Position numbers and translations under genes: made by a program. The notes beneath the pieces are model-generated. The model was not told where the DNA came from. It ran no database searches and was given only the letters and a program-made list of their open reading frames with translations. A DNA stretch of 64,000 nucleotides. It comes from Neobacillus terrae (GTDB taxonomy: Bacteria > Bacillota > Bacilli > Bacillales > Cytobacillaceae). How positions within the stretch are numbered: position 1 is the first letter of the stretch; every line of letters starts with the position of its first letter. Shown piece by piece: positions 33,974-43,133 of the stretch. Location: assembly GCF_011393025.1 (NCBI RefSeq), contig NZ_JAAOEO010000005.1, forward strand, positions 186,001 through 250,000, given 5' to 3'.

Positions 33974-34876
33974 TTAAGACTTCATTTTCGCTGTTTCCTC
34001 TTCAATTAACTTGCTTATCAACCCTGGAAGCCAGTCAAACAAATCAGTGAATTTGTAGCCCAGGTCAGCTGCCTTTTGATTGCTCATAAAATAGGAGGCA
34101 GGAATATTATAAGGCGACTCATTTTCTTCATTCTTTTTTTTCGCCAAAATAAAAGCTTTCCCTGTTCGTTCTTCTATCAACTCCATTAATTCCTTTAACG
34201 TATAAGTACCAGTCGCACAGGCATTAAATGGGCCTTCAAAATCAGATGTCCCTATCCATGCCAAAAACTTCCCTGCTTCCTCTTCGGAAATGTATCCAAA
34301 AGAAGAATCGGTATTGGTGAAATAGATTTCTTCTTCATTTAAGACTCGATTTATATGAAACTTGAGTCTATTTGTATAATCATTAAGTCCCAAAACAATA
34401 GGAAAGCGAACTGCAGCTGCCGAGAAACCTGATTTCTGGAAGATTACAGCCTCTGCCTGGCGTTTACCTTTCTGATATGATACCTCGTTCCCCTCTTTTA
34501 TTTCGATTGGATAATTGTAAGGGTAAAAGTCCTTTTCCATTAATTCTTGACCGTTTTCCGGCAAATCATATACAGACAAAGTGGAGGTCAAAATATATCT
34601 GTCTGTCTTCCCTTTAAAAACTTCAGCCGCTTCCGTGGCATCTTTTGCTGAATAACAAATTTGATCAAAAATTATATCCCATTTTGTATCTGTAAAAGCT
34701 ATTTTCATGCTATCTAAATCGGAACGATCAACCTTTATCCGGTGAACCCTGTCACCAAATGGATCTTCTGTATTGCCTCTTGTAGCGATTGTTACCTCTA
34801 TCCCTCTTTCTAACAATGATTCTACTAAATGAATACCGAAAAATCGTGTTCCGCCCATAACCAATGCCTTTGTCAT
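33974..34876 (-). CDS. NAD-dependent epimerase/dehydratase family protein
   Basis: A 300-residue extended SDR. VMGGTRFFGIHLVESLLERG is the Rossmann GxxxFxG motif; the middle has DQICYSAKDATEAAEVFKG and YQKGKRQAEAVIF (YxxxK active site). Its substrate could be an NDP-sugar or a related molecule. GGGTG stands 5 nt before the ATG at 34876; a GTG four codons upstream is less likely. Confidence 0.8.
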   Translation of the reverse strand: MTKALVMGGTRFFGIHLVESLLERGIEVTIATRGNTEDPFGDRVHRIKVDRSDLDSMKIAFTDTKWDIIFDQICYSAKDATEAAEVFKGKTDRYILTSTLSVYDLPENGQELMEKDFYPYNYPIEIKEGNEVSYQKGKRQAEAVIFQKSGFSAAAVRFPIVLGLNDYTNRLKFHINRVLNEEEIYFTNTDSSFGYISEEEAGKFLAWIGTSDFEGPFNACATGTYTLKELMELIEERTGKAFILAKKKNEENESPYNIPASYFMSNQKAADLGYKFTDLFDWLPGLISKLIEEETAKMKS

Positions 34877-35033
34877 TATTTCACCCACCCTTTTGTTTAA
34901 TCTTTAAAGGTCACAGTTTAATATATACACCAGAGTATATGTTAAATCCTTTATCTAATTAAACGGCTCTGTACCATCAAAAGATACGGGGTATGATAAT
35001 ACAAAAGGTCTCCGATTTGGAGGACCCTTGATT

Positions 35034-35513
35034 TTACATTTTACTATTCTTCTCATGTTCCAAAAGCCATTCCTTCCGCCATAGCCCTCCAGCATATCCA
35101 GTTAGTTTTCGATTGGAGCCAATAATTCGATGGCAGGGAATCACGATGCTCAGCTTATTTTTTCCATTGGCATTTCCTACTGCTCGTATGGCTTTATCAT
35201 GACCTATAGAAACAGCGATATCTTTGTATGTAGCAGTTTCAGAAAAAGGAATACCTTTTAAGGTTTCCCATACCTTTCTTTGAAAGATGGTGCCCTCGAA
35301 AACATAGGGAAAGGAAAATGTCTGCCGCTCCCCTTTAAAATATTCGTCAAGCTGATGATAGCAATTCTCCAGTGTCTTTGGCGTGTCAGTCTGCTTAACA
35401 TATAACGGATTTTCCCTGTCAACAAACAAAATGGAATAGACCGCATCATTTGTTCCTATTATTTCGAGTACCCCTATAGGAGATGGATAATCTAATTTAT
35501 ATTGATTAGTCAT
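35034..35513 (-). CDS. ogt: Methylated-DNA--protein-cysteine methyltransferase
   Basis: A 159-residue O6-alkylguanine repair protein. PCHRIIG holds the acceptor cysteine; GNANGKNKLSIVIPCHR and GYAGGLWRKEWLLEHE are typical of AdaB/Ogt. It transfers the alkyl group from O6-methylguanine to itself. It is the last gene of the adaA-alkA-ogt operon and its start overlaps the end of alkA by 8 bp. GGAGGT is 6 nt before the ATG. Confidence 0.93.
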   Translation of the reverse strand: MTNQYKLDYPSPIGVLEIIGTNDAVYSILFVDRENPLYVKQTDTPKTLENCYHQLDEYFKGERQTFSFPYVFEGTIFQRKVWETLKGIPFSETATYKDIAVSIGHDKAIRAVGNANGKNKLSIVIPCHRIIGSNRKLTGYAGGLWRKEWLLEHEKNSKM

Positions 35514-36414
35514 ATAAGGACCTCCATAAATAAAACACTGCGTAGGCTTCCCAGCCTGTCCAGTTTAATGCCATTTCTTTAATTTCATTAATGGTTGGCT
35601 TGCCCTCAAGCCCTAGTTGAAACTTTATTGCATTATGAAGCCCTACATCTGTAATGGGAAATGCAGACCTTTGGTGAAGGCATTTCATCATAACATAATC
35701 TGCTGTCCAGGCTCCTATTCCCCTCATATTTGTTAAGTAGTTATGGATAGGCAGATAATCTTGTTTCTTAAGAAGGTTTTCCTTCTTTAGTTCGCCTTTT
35801 GACATTGCTTTTGCTACACCTATAACGTATTCAGCCTTTCTGACTGTAAACTGAAGTTCCCTCAAATGCTCTATGTCTATTTCTGCAATCCTATCAAAGG
35901 AAGGATATAACCAATAGGTTTCTCCTTCAAACATTAGGCCTTCCCCAAAGCGTTCCACAAACCGTTTTTTTAATGTGTAAGCAAATTTTAGATTGATTTG
36001 CTGCCCTAGGATAGCCCATGTAAGAGCTTCGAATAAATCCGGAATGCCAATGATTCTTAATCCTCTATATTTACTCGCTATTTGATTTAAAATATTATCG
36101 TATAGGGCCATTTCATAAAAGTCTGCTAAATCCTGCTCCAAATCAAACCAATCCACTATAAATTCGGCAGCCAATTTTCGTGCGTTTTTAGATGGATCTC
36201 CTAATGGGAACTCCACATTAAGAGCATCAATTTTGTAACTTATTTTCAATAATATTAACTCTTGATCGACCTTTATAAGTTTATATAAATATCCATCCTT
36301 AATCCTGTGAAGCAACTCCTGATTCGATCTGTCCAAAAAAACCAAGCATTCCTCAAAATTAAAGTCCCTTGGCGTATTAATTTTTATCATAGACGATAAG
36401 TTTGAACTGCTCAT
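35506..36414 (-). CDS. alkA: DNA-3-methyladenine glycosylase AlkA-like
   Basis: A 302-residue HhH-GPD DNA glycosylase. YLTNMRGIGAWTADYVMMKC is the helix-hairpin-helix with the GAWTA region, and FPITDVGL contains the catalytic aspartate. It removes 3-methyladenine and related bases. It overlaps adaA by 4 bp (ATGA) upstream and ogt by 8 bp downstream, so the three genes are translationally linked. In B. subtilis alkA is divergent from adaAB; here it lies between the two ada-type genes. Confidence 0.9.
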   Translation of the reverse strand: MSSSNLSSMIKINTPRDFNFEECLVFLDRSNQELLHRIKDGYLYKLIKVDQELILLKISYKIDALNVEFPLGDPSKNARKLAAEFIVDWFDLEQDLADFYEMALYDNILNQIASKYRGLRIIGIPDLFEALTWAILGQQINLKFAYTLKKRFVERFGEGLMFEGETYWLYPSFDRIAEIDIEHLRELQFTVRKAEYVIGVAKAMSKGELKKENLLKKQDYLPIHNYLTNMRGIGAWTADYVMMKCLHQRSAFPITDVGLHNAIKFQLGLEGKPTINEIKEMALNWTGWEAYAVFYLWRSLYD

Positions 36415-36983
36415 ATGCCAGCCTCCTGGCTTACCTGGTTTCGATATTTATTCGGTGTACATTTTTTCATTCGTCTAAACACTCTATAAAAATTTGAAGG
36501 ACTTTGGAACCCAACCTCGTAACAAATATCAAGGTTTGTCATTGCAGTACTTTTTAACAAAAACGCTGCTTTATCAATTCTTATTTTTTCCAAATAAGCA
36601 CGTGGTGTTTCTTGAGTTTCCTGTTTAAAAAGTCTTTCCAAATAAAAGGGACTCACACCAATATGTGAGGAAATATCCTCCAAAGTCAGATTCTGTTTAT
36701 AATGATTGACCAGGAAGGAAATCATTTGTCTTACCATACCTTCAAGTGGGGAATGTTCAGCTTCTGGCTGGCATCTCTTGCATGCCCGGTAACCCGCTTC
36801 TTCCGCTTGACTGATTGCTAAATAAAATTCAACATTTATTTTTTTGGGTTTTCTGGATCTGCAGGATGGCCTGCAATAAATCTTTGTTGTTTTCACCGCG
36901 GTAAAAAAGAAGCCATCATATGTACGGTCACATGCAAGGATTTTCTCCCACATTTCATCAAAAGAAAATACCAAATTTGTCAT
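36411..36983 (-). CDS. adaA: AdaA-like methylphosphotriester transferase / activator of the adaptive response
   Basis: A 190-residue protein. Residues 1-80 are the Ada N-terminal zinc domain (VKTTKIYCRPSCRSRKP, ACKRCQPE) with four cysteines, one of which accepts methyl groups from phosphotriesters; residues 95-190 are an AraC-type helix-turn-helix (LTLEDISSHIGVSPFYLERL, DICYEVGFQSPSNFYRVF). After methylation it should activate its own operon. ATG at 36983 with GGGAG ten nt upstream is preferred over 36992. Confidence 0.92.
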   Translation of the reverse strand: MTNLVFSFDEMWEKILACDRTYDGFFFTAVKTTKIYCRPSCRSRKPKKINVEFYLAISQAEEAGYRACKRCQPEAEHSPLEGMVRQMISFLVNHYKQNLTLEDISSHIGVSPFYLERLFKQETQETPRAYLEKIRIDKAAFLLKSTAMTNLDICYEVGFQSPSNFYRVFRRMKKCTPNKYRNQVSQEAGI

Positions 36984-37332
36984 CAGGAACATACTCCCTT
37001 CACTCTAACTGCAACCTATTTTACCAATTATGGAAGTCGCTTTTCATCCTCATTCTTGCTCTTACAGTCTATATTACGTTTAAATACTAAAAAGCTGACC
37101 TTTAAAAGCAGCCCGTTAAGTCTTTAATTATTCATTCTGTTATACCAGTGTTTCAATAATCAGTGGGTATTATTTTCTTTTCTCATTTCTTAAAGAAGAT
37201 TTTAGATAAATAACCCAGGCTATACAAGTATTCCGGACCCAAAATTTATATTTCCTCTTAGTGATTTATGTCACATAGATTTTTTAAAAAATCAATTAAA
37301 ATACTTTTAAAAGATTCAAAGGAGGAAATAAA

Positions 37333-37503
37333 ATGTTTGCTGCTTGGTTGATTACGATTGGTTTATTCTTTATTGGAATTTATGCATCTATGGTTATAAT
37401 GAATAACCTAAAAGAAAAAGATCAATTGGATTTAGCTATTTTAGAATCTCAATTTAAAAATATCACAACAAATGACTCAGAGGCTTTGAAAGCCGTAATA
37501 TAA
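37333..37503 (+). CDS. Small membrane protein (56 residues)
   Basis: AAAGGAGG 7 nt before the ATG is a near-perfect ribosome site. One N-terminal membrane segment (AAWLITIGLFFIGIYASMVI) and a soluble tail (KEKDQLDLAILESQFKNITT). A strong terminator follows within 5 nt. Family not recognised. Confidence 0.65.
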   Translation: MFAAWLITIGLFFIGIYASMVIMNNLKEKDQLDLAILESQFKNITTNDSEALKAVI

Positions 37504-37507
37504 TTTT

Positions 37508-37536
37508 AGCAGCTTCAGCTTGAAGCTGTTTTTTTA
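37508..37536 (+). terminator. Intrinsic terminator of the 56-residue membrane protein gene
   Basis: CAGCTT, 6-nt loop, GAAGCTG followed by TTTTTTT. Confidence 0.85.
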
Positions 37537-37569
37537 TCGGTTAGGAATTTATAGATTTTCACCATGTGC

Positions 37570-37725
37570 GTAACTCCGAACTAGGTTATTGTAATCCAGC
37601 TCCAGCGCCCAGCCCCTCGGGGTCATAAGCCAAATCACTTCAGAATTCAGGATTTCCTACGTGATTCGTCTTATGCCTGTTGGGGCTAACCAGGGCGCTT
37701 GCGCCTTTTGTTCTTCCTTGCATTA
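37570..37725. repeat. Hairpin repeat element
   Basis: It starts with TAACTCCGAACTAGGTTATT (to 37596 with GTAATC), which recurs inverted at 55672-55697, then carries arms AGCGCCCAGCCCCTCGGGG and GGGGCTAACCAGGGCGCTT around a variable centre. The arms match the core of the composite repeat at 32577-32690. Confidence 0.7.
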
Positions 37726-37739
37726 TTATTAAATGCTAA

Positions 37740-38009
37740 AAAAAAAGGAATTTTACTTCTGTCCCTACAATAAAAAATACACTGATCATTTTAGGACCAA
37801 TGTACCCCTTCAAATAGCAAATTTAACTAATTTGTCTTTCCTCTGCCTTTGGCTCCCTTGTACGATTATTATTGATTTTATATCCTAAAGCTATATTTCA
37901 TTAAATATCTCCATTACCACGGTAAACTGAAAGCGCTCCATTTTAAAGATATTTAATTTCCGTTAGTCAACGGAAAAGTTTCTTACTACATCTTAAATCC
38001 TAGTAAAAA
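37740..38009. other. Intergenic region, nothing supported
   Basis: AT-rich, stops in all frames; a small TTCCGTT/AACGGAA hairpin at about 37959-37975. No gene seen. Confidence 0.35.
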
Positions 38010-38044
38010 TAAAAATGAAAAAGCTCTTCTTAATCAGAAGAGCC
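38010..38044 (-). terminator. Intrinsic terminator of the lipoprotein gene
   Basis: GGCTCTTCT, loop, AGAAGAGC followed by TTTTTCATTTTT on the minus strand; it overlaps the last codons of the gene. Confidence 0.85.
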
Positions 38045-38659
38045 CTGATGTTCCTCAAGGTAATGCCAGTCTGATTCAGTTGGGGGCAGAATAGCTTTCT
38101 TTCCCTGTAAATCTACAAATTGACCGTTCCTCAAGATATAGAGGAATACTGCTCCTTCAAAAATATCCCGGTCATTAACGGTTATCGGGCCGACAAGGAG
38201 CCTGACTTTTTGATGCAGAAGATTTATCTTTGGGTCCTTAAAAAGCAGAAAGGAATAGGTCCTATTATTTTCATATGGACAATAGGCACCGCCTGCCCCT
38301 TGGTAGGATGTTTCTACCTGTATTCTCAAGGAAGAATTTCCATTTTTAAATCGTCTGAACTGAGTAATCGTGCCTTGAATGATATAAAGCCTTCCCTCCT
38401 GGATCCATCTTCCATCTGTGCGCAGAGGAGGAGGTGTGTAAGTAGCCGTATTTTCCGTTGTTGGCTGGGTTGATTCAGTGGATGGCTGGGTTGATTCAGT
38501 GGTCGTTTTGGCAGAACCTAAAGTGGTGTCGGATTTCGCTGGAGTGTGTGAGGAATTGTTCTTTTTGTGCTGCAGCTTTCTTTGTGTTGTGGATGATTCA
38601 TGGCTGCAGGCAGCCAATAACAAAGCAATAATGAGAAACAGAGAAGCCGTCTTGTTCAT
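38030..38659 (-). CDS. Lipoprotein with Thr/Ser-rich linker, unknown function
   Basis: A 209-residue protein. The signal peptide ends LLLAACS, a lipobox with the acylated Cys near residue 18. A Ser/Thr/Pro-rich linker with a repeated TTESTQPSTES unit (about 30-75) leads to a small domain of about 130 residues (WIQEGRLYIIQGTITQFRRF, RVRLLVGPITVND-like) that looks like an OB or beta-barrel fold. GGAGG is 6 nt before the ATG. Confidence 0.7.
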   Translation of the reverse strand: MNKTASLFLIIALLLAACSHESSTTQRKLQHKKNNSSHTPAKSDTTLGSAKTTTESTQPSTESTQPTTENTATYTPPPLRTDGRWIQEGRLYIIQGTITQFRRFKNGNSSLRIQVETSYQGAGGAYCPYENNRTYSFLLFKDPKINLLHQKVRLLVGPITVNDRDIFEGAVFLYILRNGQFVDLQGKKAILPPTESDWHYLEEHQGSSD

Positions 38660-39030
38660 AAGGGTCCTCCTTTTAATACAATTTATATCAATTAATTATT
38701 CTTTCTTGGGCAGTTTGACCAACCTTCCTAACCTAATCAATTAAATGGAAAGCCGCTTTTTGCCCACTCTTTAAAGAACCTCCTCCCACTGATAAAGATT
38801 CTGTAAAAACCCCCTTTTTTCCTTTTATGAAACGCCCCTTATTCAGCTGAGAAAAAAATAAATATAGGAAATCATCAAGTTGGATATTAACTGGTAATTC
38901 GTTCTTTAAGGAGTTAAAAGAAAGCCGGAAATTATTACAGAGTTTGGTCTATGGGTTAGTAATAAATCTAGAGCCATCTATCACCCAATTAAGCTGGACA
39001 CCTGCCATCATTTTAGTGCTCAAAATAACT
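38660..39030. other. Intergenic region without a supported gene
   Basis: The minus strand has a 35-codon open stretch near 38700-38805 with no start or ribosome site; the rest is AT-rich with stops. Confidence 0.35.
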
Positions 39031-39033
39031 TAT

Positions 39034-39120
39034 ATAAGAAAAACCTGGCATTCGCCAAGGCCTTTTGGCGAATGTCTTAGTTTTTCTTATGCGTTCAGAA
39101 TTTATCGATATAAATTCTGA
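39034..39120. repeat. Two adjacent long palindromes (dispersed repeat)
   Basis: First palindrome 39034-39090: ATAAGAAAAAC...GTTTTTCTTAT with CTGGCATTCGCCAA and TTGGCGAATGTCTTAG inside. Second 39095-39120: TCAGAATTTAT, 4 nt, ATAAATTCTGA. Both blocks recur in degenerate form at 15960-16150, and the first also at 21048-21110. Confidence 0.75.
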
Positions 39121-39125
39121 TTAGC

Positions 39126-39165
39126 TAAAAAAATAGAGCATTAATCCATAATGGATCAATGCTCC
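39126..39165 (-). terminator. Terminator of the GTGCATTAATCC type
   Basis: GAGCATT-AATCCAT and ATGGATC-AATGCTC arms, with TTTTTTTAG beyond on the minus strand, after the aldehyde dehydrogenase remnant. Confidence 0.6.
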
Positions 39166-39177
39166 ACAGTTCTATCA

Positions 39178-39369
39178 TTAATCTTTATCAGGCAATAAGG
39201 TTTTGTATCCTTTAGTGGATGGAATCAGATCAACATGAATATGTTTTACCTGTGTATAGGCAAGTAATCCTTGAATCCCTAATTCTCATCCTAATCCACT
39301 TTGGGAAAAATTGCCACCAATGTACATTTCATAAAAAGTATTACTCATTGGTAATTTCCCTTCCTTCAT
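39178..39369 (-). pseudogene. Aldehyde dehydrogenase C-terminal remnant with TGA
   Basis: A 64-codon frame reads GGNFSQSGLG, TGA, ELGIQGLLAYTQVKHIHVDL, the last 50 residues of the aldehyde dehydrogenase family (consensus SG-x-GRELG). The TGA stands where the conserved Arg (CGA) is expected, a single C-to-T change. Everything upstream of about 60 residues is missing, including the catalytic Cys. Confidence 0.7.
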
Positions 39370-39415
39370 GATGTCTGTTTAAGGTTTTTTCAGTTTAAAC
39401 GTACACATGCACTTT

Positions 39416-40096
39416 CTATTTCCTTTTTTCTAAGGCTTTGACTAATTCCTCGCCCATCAATTCTGAAGAGAATGGGTCACGGCTTGTTACGATTTGTTCT
39501 TCTGCCCATACAGCATGTCCCTTTTTACTAAGGTCACCTTTATCATAAATTGCGATTTTTGTTAATTCGTTTTCCAGACTAAATGGTAATATATCCAACA
39601 AGCCTTCTGGCTCGATTTCATTTGGATAACCCGTCACTTCTTTACCAGCAATTATACTTTTTCCATCGGGGCGAAGGGTCCAAATTAGCGGAGCGGGTCC
39701 ATGGCACTCTGCCGCAACAATACCTCCATTATCATAAACGGAATTAATAATGCTGTGCAGGTGATCATTCTTAGCTAAATCATACATGGCACCATGCCCC
39801 CCGACAATTAATACAACATCATAATCGGATGGATTAATATCGGATAGCTTTTTGGTTTCATCTGCCCGGCCTGATTCATAAAGAGCTTTATAGGTTCCTT
39901 CAGGATCATACTCAGGTAAGAAGCTTACCTTATCAACTGTCGGTTTTCCTCCTTGAGGTGAAGCAAGGTCAACTTGATGGCCAGCTTTTTCTAAAGCTTG
40001 TAAGGGCGCAAACAATTCTTCGCCCCACCAGCCTGTTTCATACTCATTCTTTTCATCCTTATATCCACTTGATAAAACAGCCAATACTTTTGCCAT
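39416..40096 (-). CDS. DJ-1/PfpI family protein (type 1 glutamine amidotransferase-like)
   Basis: A 226-residue protein. VVLIVGGHGAMYDLAKN and GIVAAECHGPAPLIW place the nucleophile Cys in the elbow typical of the Hsp31/YedU-like branch of the DJ-1 superfamily; GGHG supplies a catalytic histidine. Relatives act as glyoxalase/deglycase or chaperones under stress. The ATG at 40096 has AGGAGG 7 nt upstream, so the earlier GTG is rejected. Confidence 0.85.
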   Translation of the reverse strand: MAKVLAVLSSGYKDEKNEYETGWWGEELFAPLQALEKAGHQVDLASPQGGKPTVDKVSFLPEYDPEGTYKALYESGRADETKKLSDINPSDYDVVLIVGGHGAMYDLAKNDHLHSIINSVYDNGGIVAAECHGPAPLIWTLRPDGKSIIAGKEVTGYPNEIEPEGLLDILPFSLENELTKIAIYDKGDLSKKGHAVWAEEQIVTSRDPFSSELMGEELVKALEKRK

Positions 40097-40484
40097 TAAT
40101 AATGCCTCCTTCACTGTTATACGTCTAGTTATTCAGGTATCATTTTTAGTTTCCCTTAAACGTGAAATTAAATATATATACCCCATAAAGTAAATAACCT
40201 TATATTTTGTGCTTTAAACGCAGAGAGTTATTGAGCAGGAAGGCAGAATAGTACCCTTATGTCCATGAACGGCGATTTTGGATTCATTTGGAAGAAATCG
40301 TTCATCCGGTCTGTGAACCTAATTATTTGCGTTTTCTTATGTATTTTTCATCATTCTCTATTTCTTCATGGGTTGTTCATTTTTTATTCATATTCGTCAG
40401 GTACTCTATTTTTAATCAAACATTTAAGAGGCATATATGGAAGTATGTTTCCCTTTGAAAATTAAAAAATTTAGGAGTGACGTA

Positions 40485-41336
40485 ATGAAAAAATGGGTGC
40501 TCGCAGGATTTTTAATAAGCGCCTTGGGTTTATCGGCGTGCAGCAGCAGTGCTGTTATGAAGTCCGATGCAGGGAATATCACGCAGGATGAGTTATATCA
40601 GGCTATGAAGTCAAAGTATGGAGCACAGACGCTTCAGCAGCTTGCTGCAGAAAAGGTATTGTCAAAAGAATATACCGTTTCTAAAGCTGAAATAGATTCG
40701 GAAGTTAAAAAGGCAAAAGACCAACTTGGAGCTCAATTTCAAACTGCTTTACAGCAATATGGTTTTCAAGATGAAAATGACTACCGAAACACTGTAAAAC
40801 TAAATCTCTTGGAACAAAAAGCTGCCTTTAAAACCATTAAGGTAACAGATAAAGAGTTAAAAGATGCATACGCTGCCTATAAACCTGAGATACGTGCCAG
40901 CCATATATTAGTAAAGGACGAAAAAACAGCTAATGATATAGAAGCAAAGCTTAAAAGTGGGGCAAAGTTTGAGGATTTAGCAAAGGAAAAATCAACAGAT
41001 ACTGCCAGTGCCACTAAGGGCGGAGACGTCGGATGGTTCGGCACAGGCGTAATGGATCCGGATTTTGAAAAGGCTGCCTATTCGCTAAAACAAAACCAAA
41101 TCAGCGCTCCGATCAAAACACAATATGGATACCATATCATTCAAGTGACTGACACAAAATCAAAACAATCATTTGCGAAGATGAAAAATACCCTTACCGC
41201 GCAGGTGAAGCAAAGTAAAGTCACACAAGATATGATTCAAAAGGTTTTAAAAAATGAATTTAAGAAATCGAATATTGATATATCCGATAAAGATTTGAAA
41301 AAAGCAACGGACCTTTCACAACCTGCTGTTTCATAA
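40485..41336 (+). CDS. prsA: PrsA foldase lipoprotein
   Basis: A 283-residue lipoprotein: signal ending LGLSACSSS with the acylated Cys near residue 19, an N-terminal helical chaperone region, and a parvulin PPIase domain (about 125-215; EIRASHILVKDEKTANDIEA, GGDVGWFGTGVMDPDFEKA, YGYHIIQV). It folds secreted proteins on the outer face of the membrane. AGGAGTG is 5 nt before the ATG at 40485; the frame is open further upstream but lacks a site. Divergent from the DJ-1 gene. Confidence 0.93.
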   Translation: MKKWVLAGFLISALGLSACSSSAVMKSDAGNITQDELYQAMKSKYGAQTLQQLAAEKVLSKEYTVSKAEIDSEVKKAKDQLGAQFQTALQQYGFQDENDYRNTVKLNLLEQKAAFKTIKVTDKELKDAYAAYKPEIRASHILVKDEKTANDIEAKLKSGAKFEDLAKEKSTDTASATKGGDVGWFGTGVMDPDFEKAAYSLKQNQISAPIKTQYGYHIIQVTDTKSKQSFAKMKNTLTAQVKQSKVTQDMIQKVLKNEFKKSNIDISDKDLKKATDLSQPAVS

Positions 41337-41370
41337 AAAAAAGGCAATCCACTTGGGTTGCCTTTTTTTA
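41337..41370 (+). terminator. Intrinsic terminator of prsA
   Basis: GGCAATCC, 4-nt loop, GGGTTGCC followed by TTTTTTTAT; A-rich upstream, so it may also act on the other strand. Confidence 0.85.
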
Positions 41371-41387
41371 TGATCGTTTTCAATTTA

Positions 41388-41471
41388 TTAGCTGTTATAC
41401 AATAATTTTTTTAGTCCCAGTGCGGCTGACTTATTTGTTCCTCCTGCAAACGCCATAAGAATTTTATTCAA
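41388..41471 (-). CDS. Possible 27-residue peptide
   Basis: TTG start 15 nt after the 2H phosphoesterase gene; reads NKILMAFAGGTNKSAALGLK. The ribosome site GGTGAAGAGA is moderate. Weak, kept because of its hydrophobic-basic composition and the terminator that follows. Confidence 0.25.
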   Translation of the reverse strand: MNKILMAFAGGTNKSAALGLKKLLYNS

Positions 41472-41485
41472 AATGTCTCTTCACC

Positions 41486-42028
41486 CTATTTGTCTGTAAG
41501 TACTTTTGAGTAGATAATGGGTGCCTTATTTTTAATAGAAACATCAATTAAGGCAACTTCTTTTATTTTTCCATATAAGATCCCGGTTCTGTTTGAACAA
41601 TAATTAAATGCTTCGGATAGTTTTTCTGAAGCCAGCCTATTTGCAATCGTACAATGTGGTATCCAATTATCAGGTAAGTACAATGAATTAGGATAATTAT
41701 TAAATCGCTCGAAAGATTTGTGATGGTTTAAATGAAATTCCAGCAGCTCTTTTGTAACCGCAGGTGAAAGAAATAATGCTCCTGATTTTAAAAACGAGCC
41801 AATGGTGTTAAAAGTTACATCAATTGATGGCTTATATTTATAAAATTCATCCATCTTATCAATAAAATCAATTATTTTTATGTTGTTGTAACTCGCTAGT
41901 GTTATATGCGGTCTTCTATTCTCAACTTCATAGGAATAATGGGAGATGTTCTTTTCTGTCAATTCTCCCCAAATATCTTTTATAGTTTGTTCTGTTTGTC
42001 CATCGAAAATAGCAATAAATCCATACAT
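41486..42028 (-). CDS. 2'-5' RNA ligase family protein (2H phosphoesterase)
   Basis: A 180-residue protein with two HxT motifs, RRPHITLAS and WIPHCTIAN, spaced as in the 2H phosphoesterase superfamily (LigT, CPDase, YjcG-like). It should hydrolyse or ligate cyclic phosphate ends of RNA or nucleotides. The ATG follows GGTGA by 6 nt. No partner is evident. Confidence 0.85.
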   Translation of the reverse strand: MYGFIAIFDGQTEQTIKDIWGELTEKNISHYSYEVENRRPHITLASYNNIKIIDFIDKMDEFYKYKPSIDVTFNTIGSFLKSGALFLSPAVTKELLEFHLNHHKSFERFNNYPNSLYLPDNWIPHCTIANRLASEKLSEAFNYCSNRTGILYGKIKEVALIDVSIKNKAPIIYSKVLTDK

Positions 42029-42077
42029 ATTGATTCACCTTCAAAATTTAATGAATAAATGTAAATATTAACATTCA

Positions 42078-42115
42078 ACAAAAAAGTGCATTATTCCTTT
42101 TAGGATTAATGCACC
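42078..42115 (-). terminator. Terminator of the GTGCATTAATCC type
   Basis: GTGCATTA-ATCC and GGAAT-AATGCAC arms followed by TTTTTTGTTG on the minus strand, after the nucleotidyltransferase gene. Confidence 0.8.
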
Positions 42116-42132
42116 TGTATTTCAATATTTTT

Positions 42133-42984
42133 TTAGTAAGCCATTTCTACGATTTTTTTAATGTTCTCTTCATTTGAGTCAATTTGAACCTTCTTACTTA
42201 GATGTTTATTTAGTCTATAAAATTCTGGAATTATACTGACCATCGTTTTCATTATTCCATTGGAATTGTGATTGGTGTCCCAATTTTCTAGAAGAGATAA
42301 TTGCCATTGTTTTAATTTACTTCTTTTGCCCTCAATTTTTGACCAAACTCCGTAAGGACTATCTAAATGTTCTTCCATTTCCAAATACCAGCTGGAAACA
42401 ATCAGCCATCGCAGTCTCTCCAGATTAGATAAGGCATAATATATTTCATTTCTCATTACTGCTCGGTAGGTTTCGTGAATAAACGCAAGGATCTTCCCTC
42501 TCCAAAACTCAACATCAACTGAAGATGGTTCGTAAACCAGTTTAGAGGATTCTATCTTTATCTTACTTAAAGTATTATGTGGGTCATGAAGAACCTCAAG
42601 TTCTTTTAACCAAATTGATGGAATAATTTCTTCTGGTGTATGATACCAGCTATCTACTTTAACAAAAGTATCATAATGAGTGACTACATGAGGTACAAAG
42701 GGATTAAAGCCTTCGAAAAATAAAACTTCTCCCCACTTTTGCGCTCTTTCCCTTTTTCCTTTGATAAAGGATTCCTTTTTTTCTGGGAGCACAATTGTAT
42801 GTAAATCAATATCCGAGAAATTATCAAAGTCTCCTTTTGCTAATGATCCACATAAATAAACAGCTAAAACATAAGGATCTTCAGTTAAATCCTTTAAAGC
42901 TTTTTTTAAAAGAATTGCTCGATGCTGTGGCAAAGATGCATCCCTATTTAAATGTTTACTTAAAAATCCCACACATAAAACCAT
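42133..42984 (-). CDS. Nucleotidyltransferase domain protein
   Basis: A 283-residue protein. CGSLAKGDFDNFSDIDLH is the GS-x10-DxD motif of the polymerase-beta nucleotidyltransferase superfamily; the C-terminal 130 residues are helical (WLIVSSWYLEMEEHL). It resembles aminoglycoside or lincosamide nucleotidyltransferases in layout, but resistance cannot be claimed. The start is doubtful: AAGGAG abuts the ATG, leaving almost no spacing. Confidence 0.75.
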   Translation of the reverse strand: MVLCVGFLSKHLNRDASLPQHRAILLKKALKDLTEDPYVLAVYLCGSLAKGDFDNFSDIDLHTIVLPEKKESFIKGKRERAQKWGEVLFFEGFNPFVPHVVTHYDTFVKVDSWYHTPEEIIPSIWLKELEVLHDPHNTLSKIKIESSKLVYEPSSVDVEFWRGKILAFIHETYRAVMRNEIYYALSNLERLRWLIVSSWYLEMEEHLDSPYGVWSKIEGKRSKLKQWQLSLLENWDTNHNSNGIMKTMVSIIPEFYRLNKHLSKKVQIDSNEENIKKIVEMAY

Positions 42985-43133
42985 CTCCTTATAATTAAAA
43001 AACCATCAATGTATTATATTCCCTATATGATTGTAAAACCCTTCTCCATTTAACCAGCAAAACTTTAATAGATACGGGTTTTTGTGGTTTAATCTTTCTT
43101 TGTTTACCCTTTTAATTTCATACCCAATAAAAA

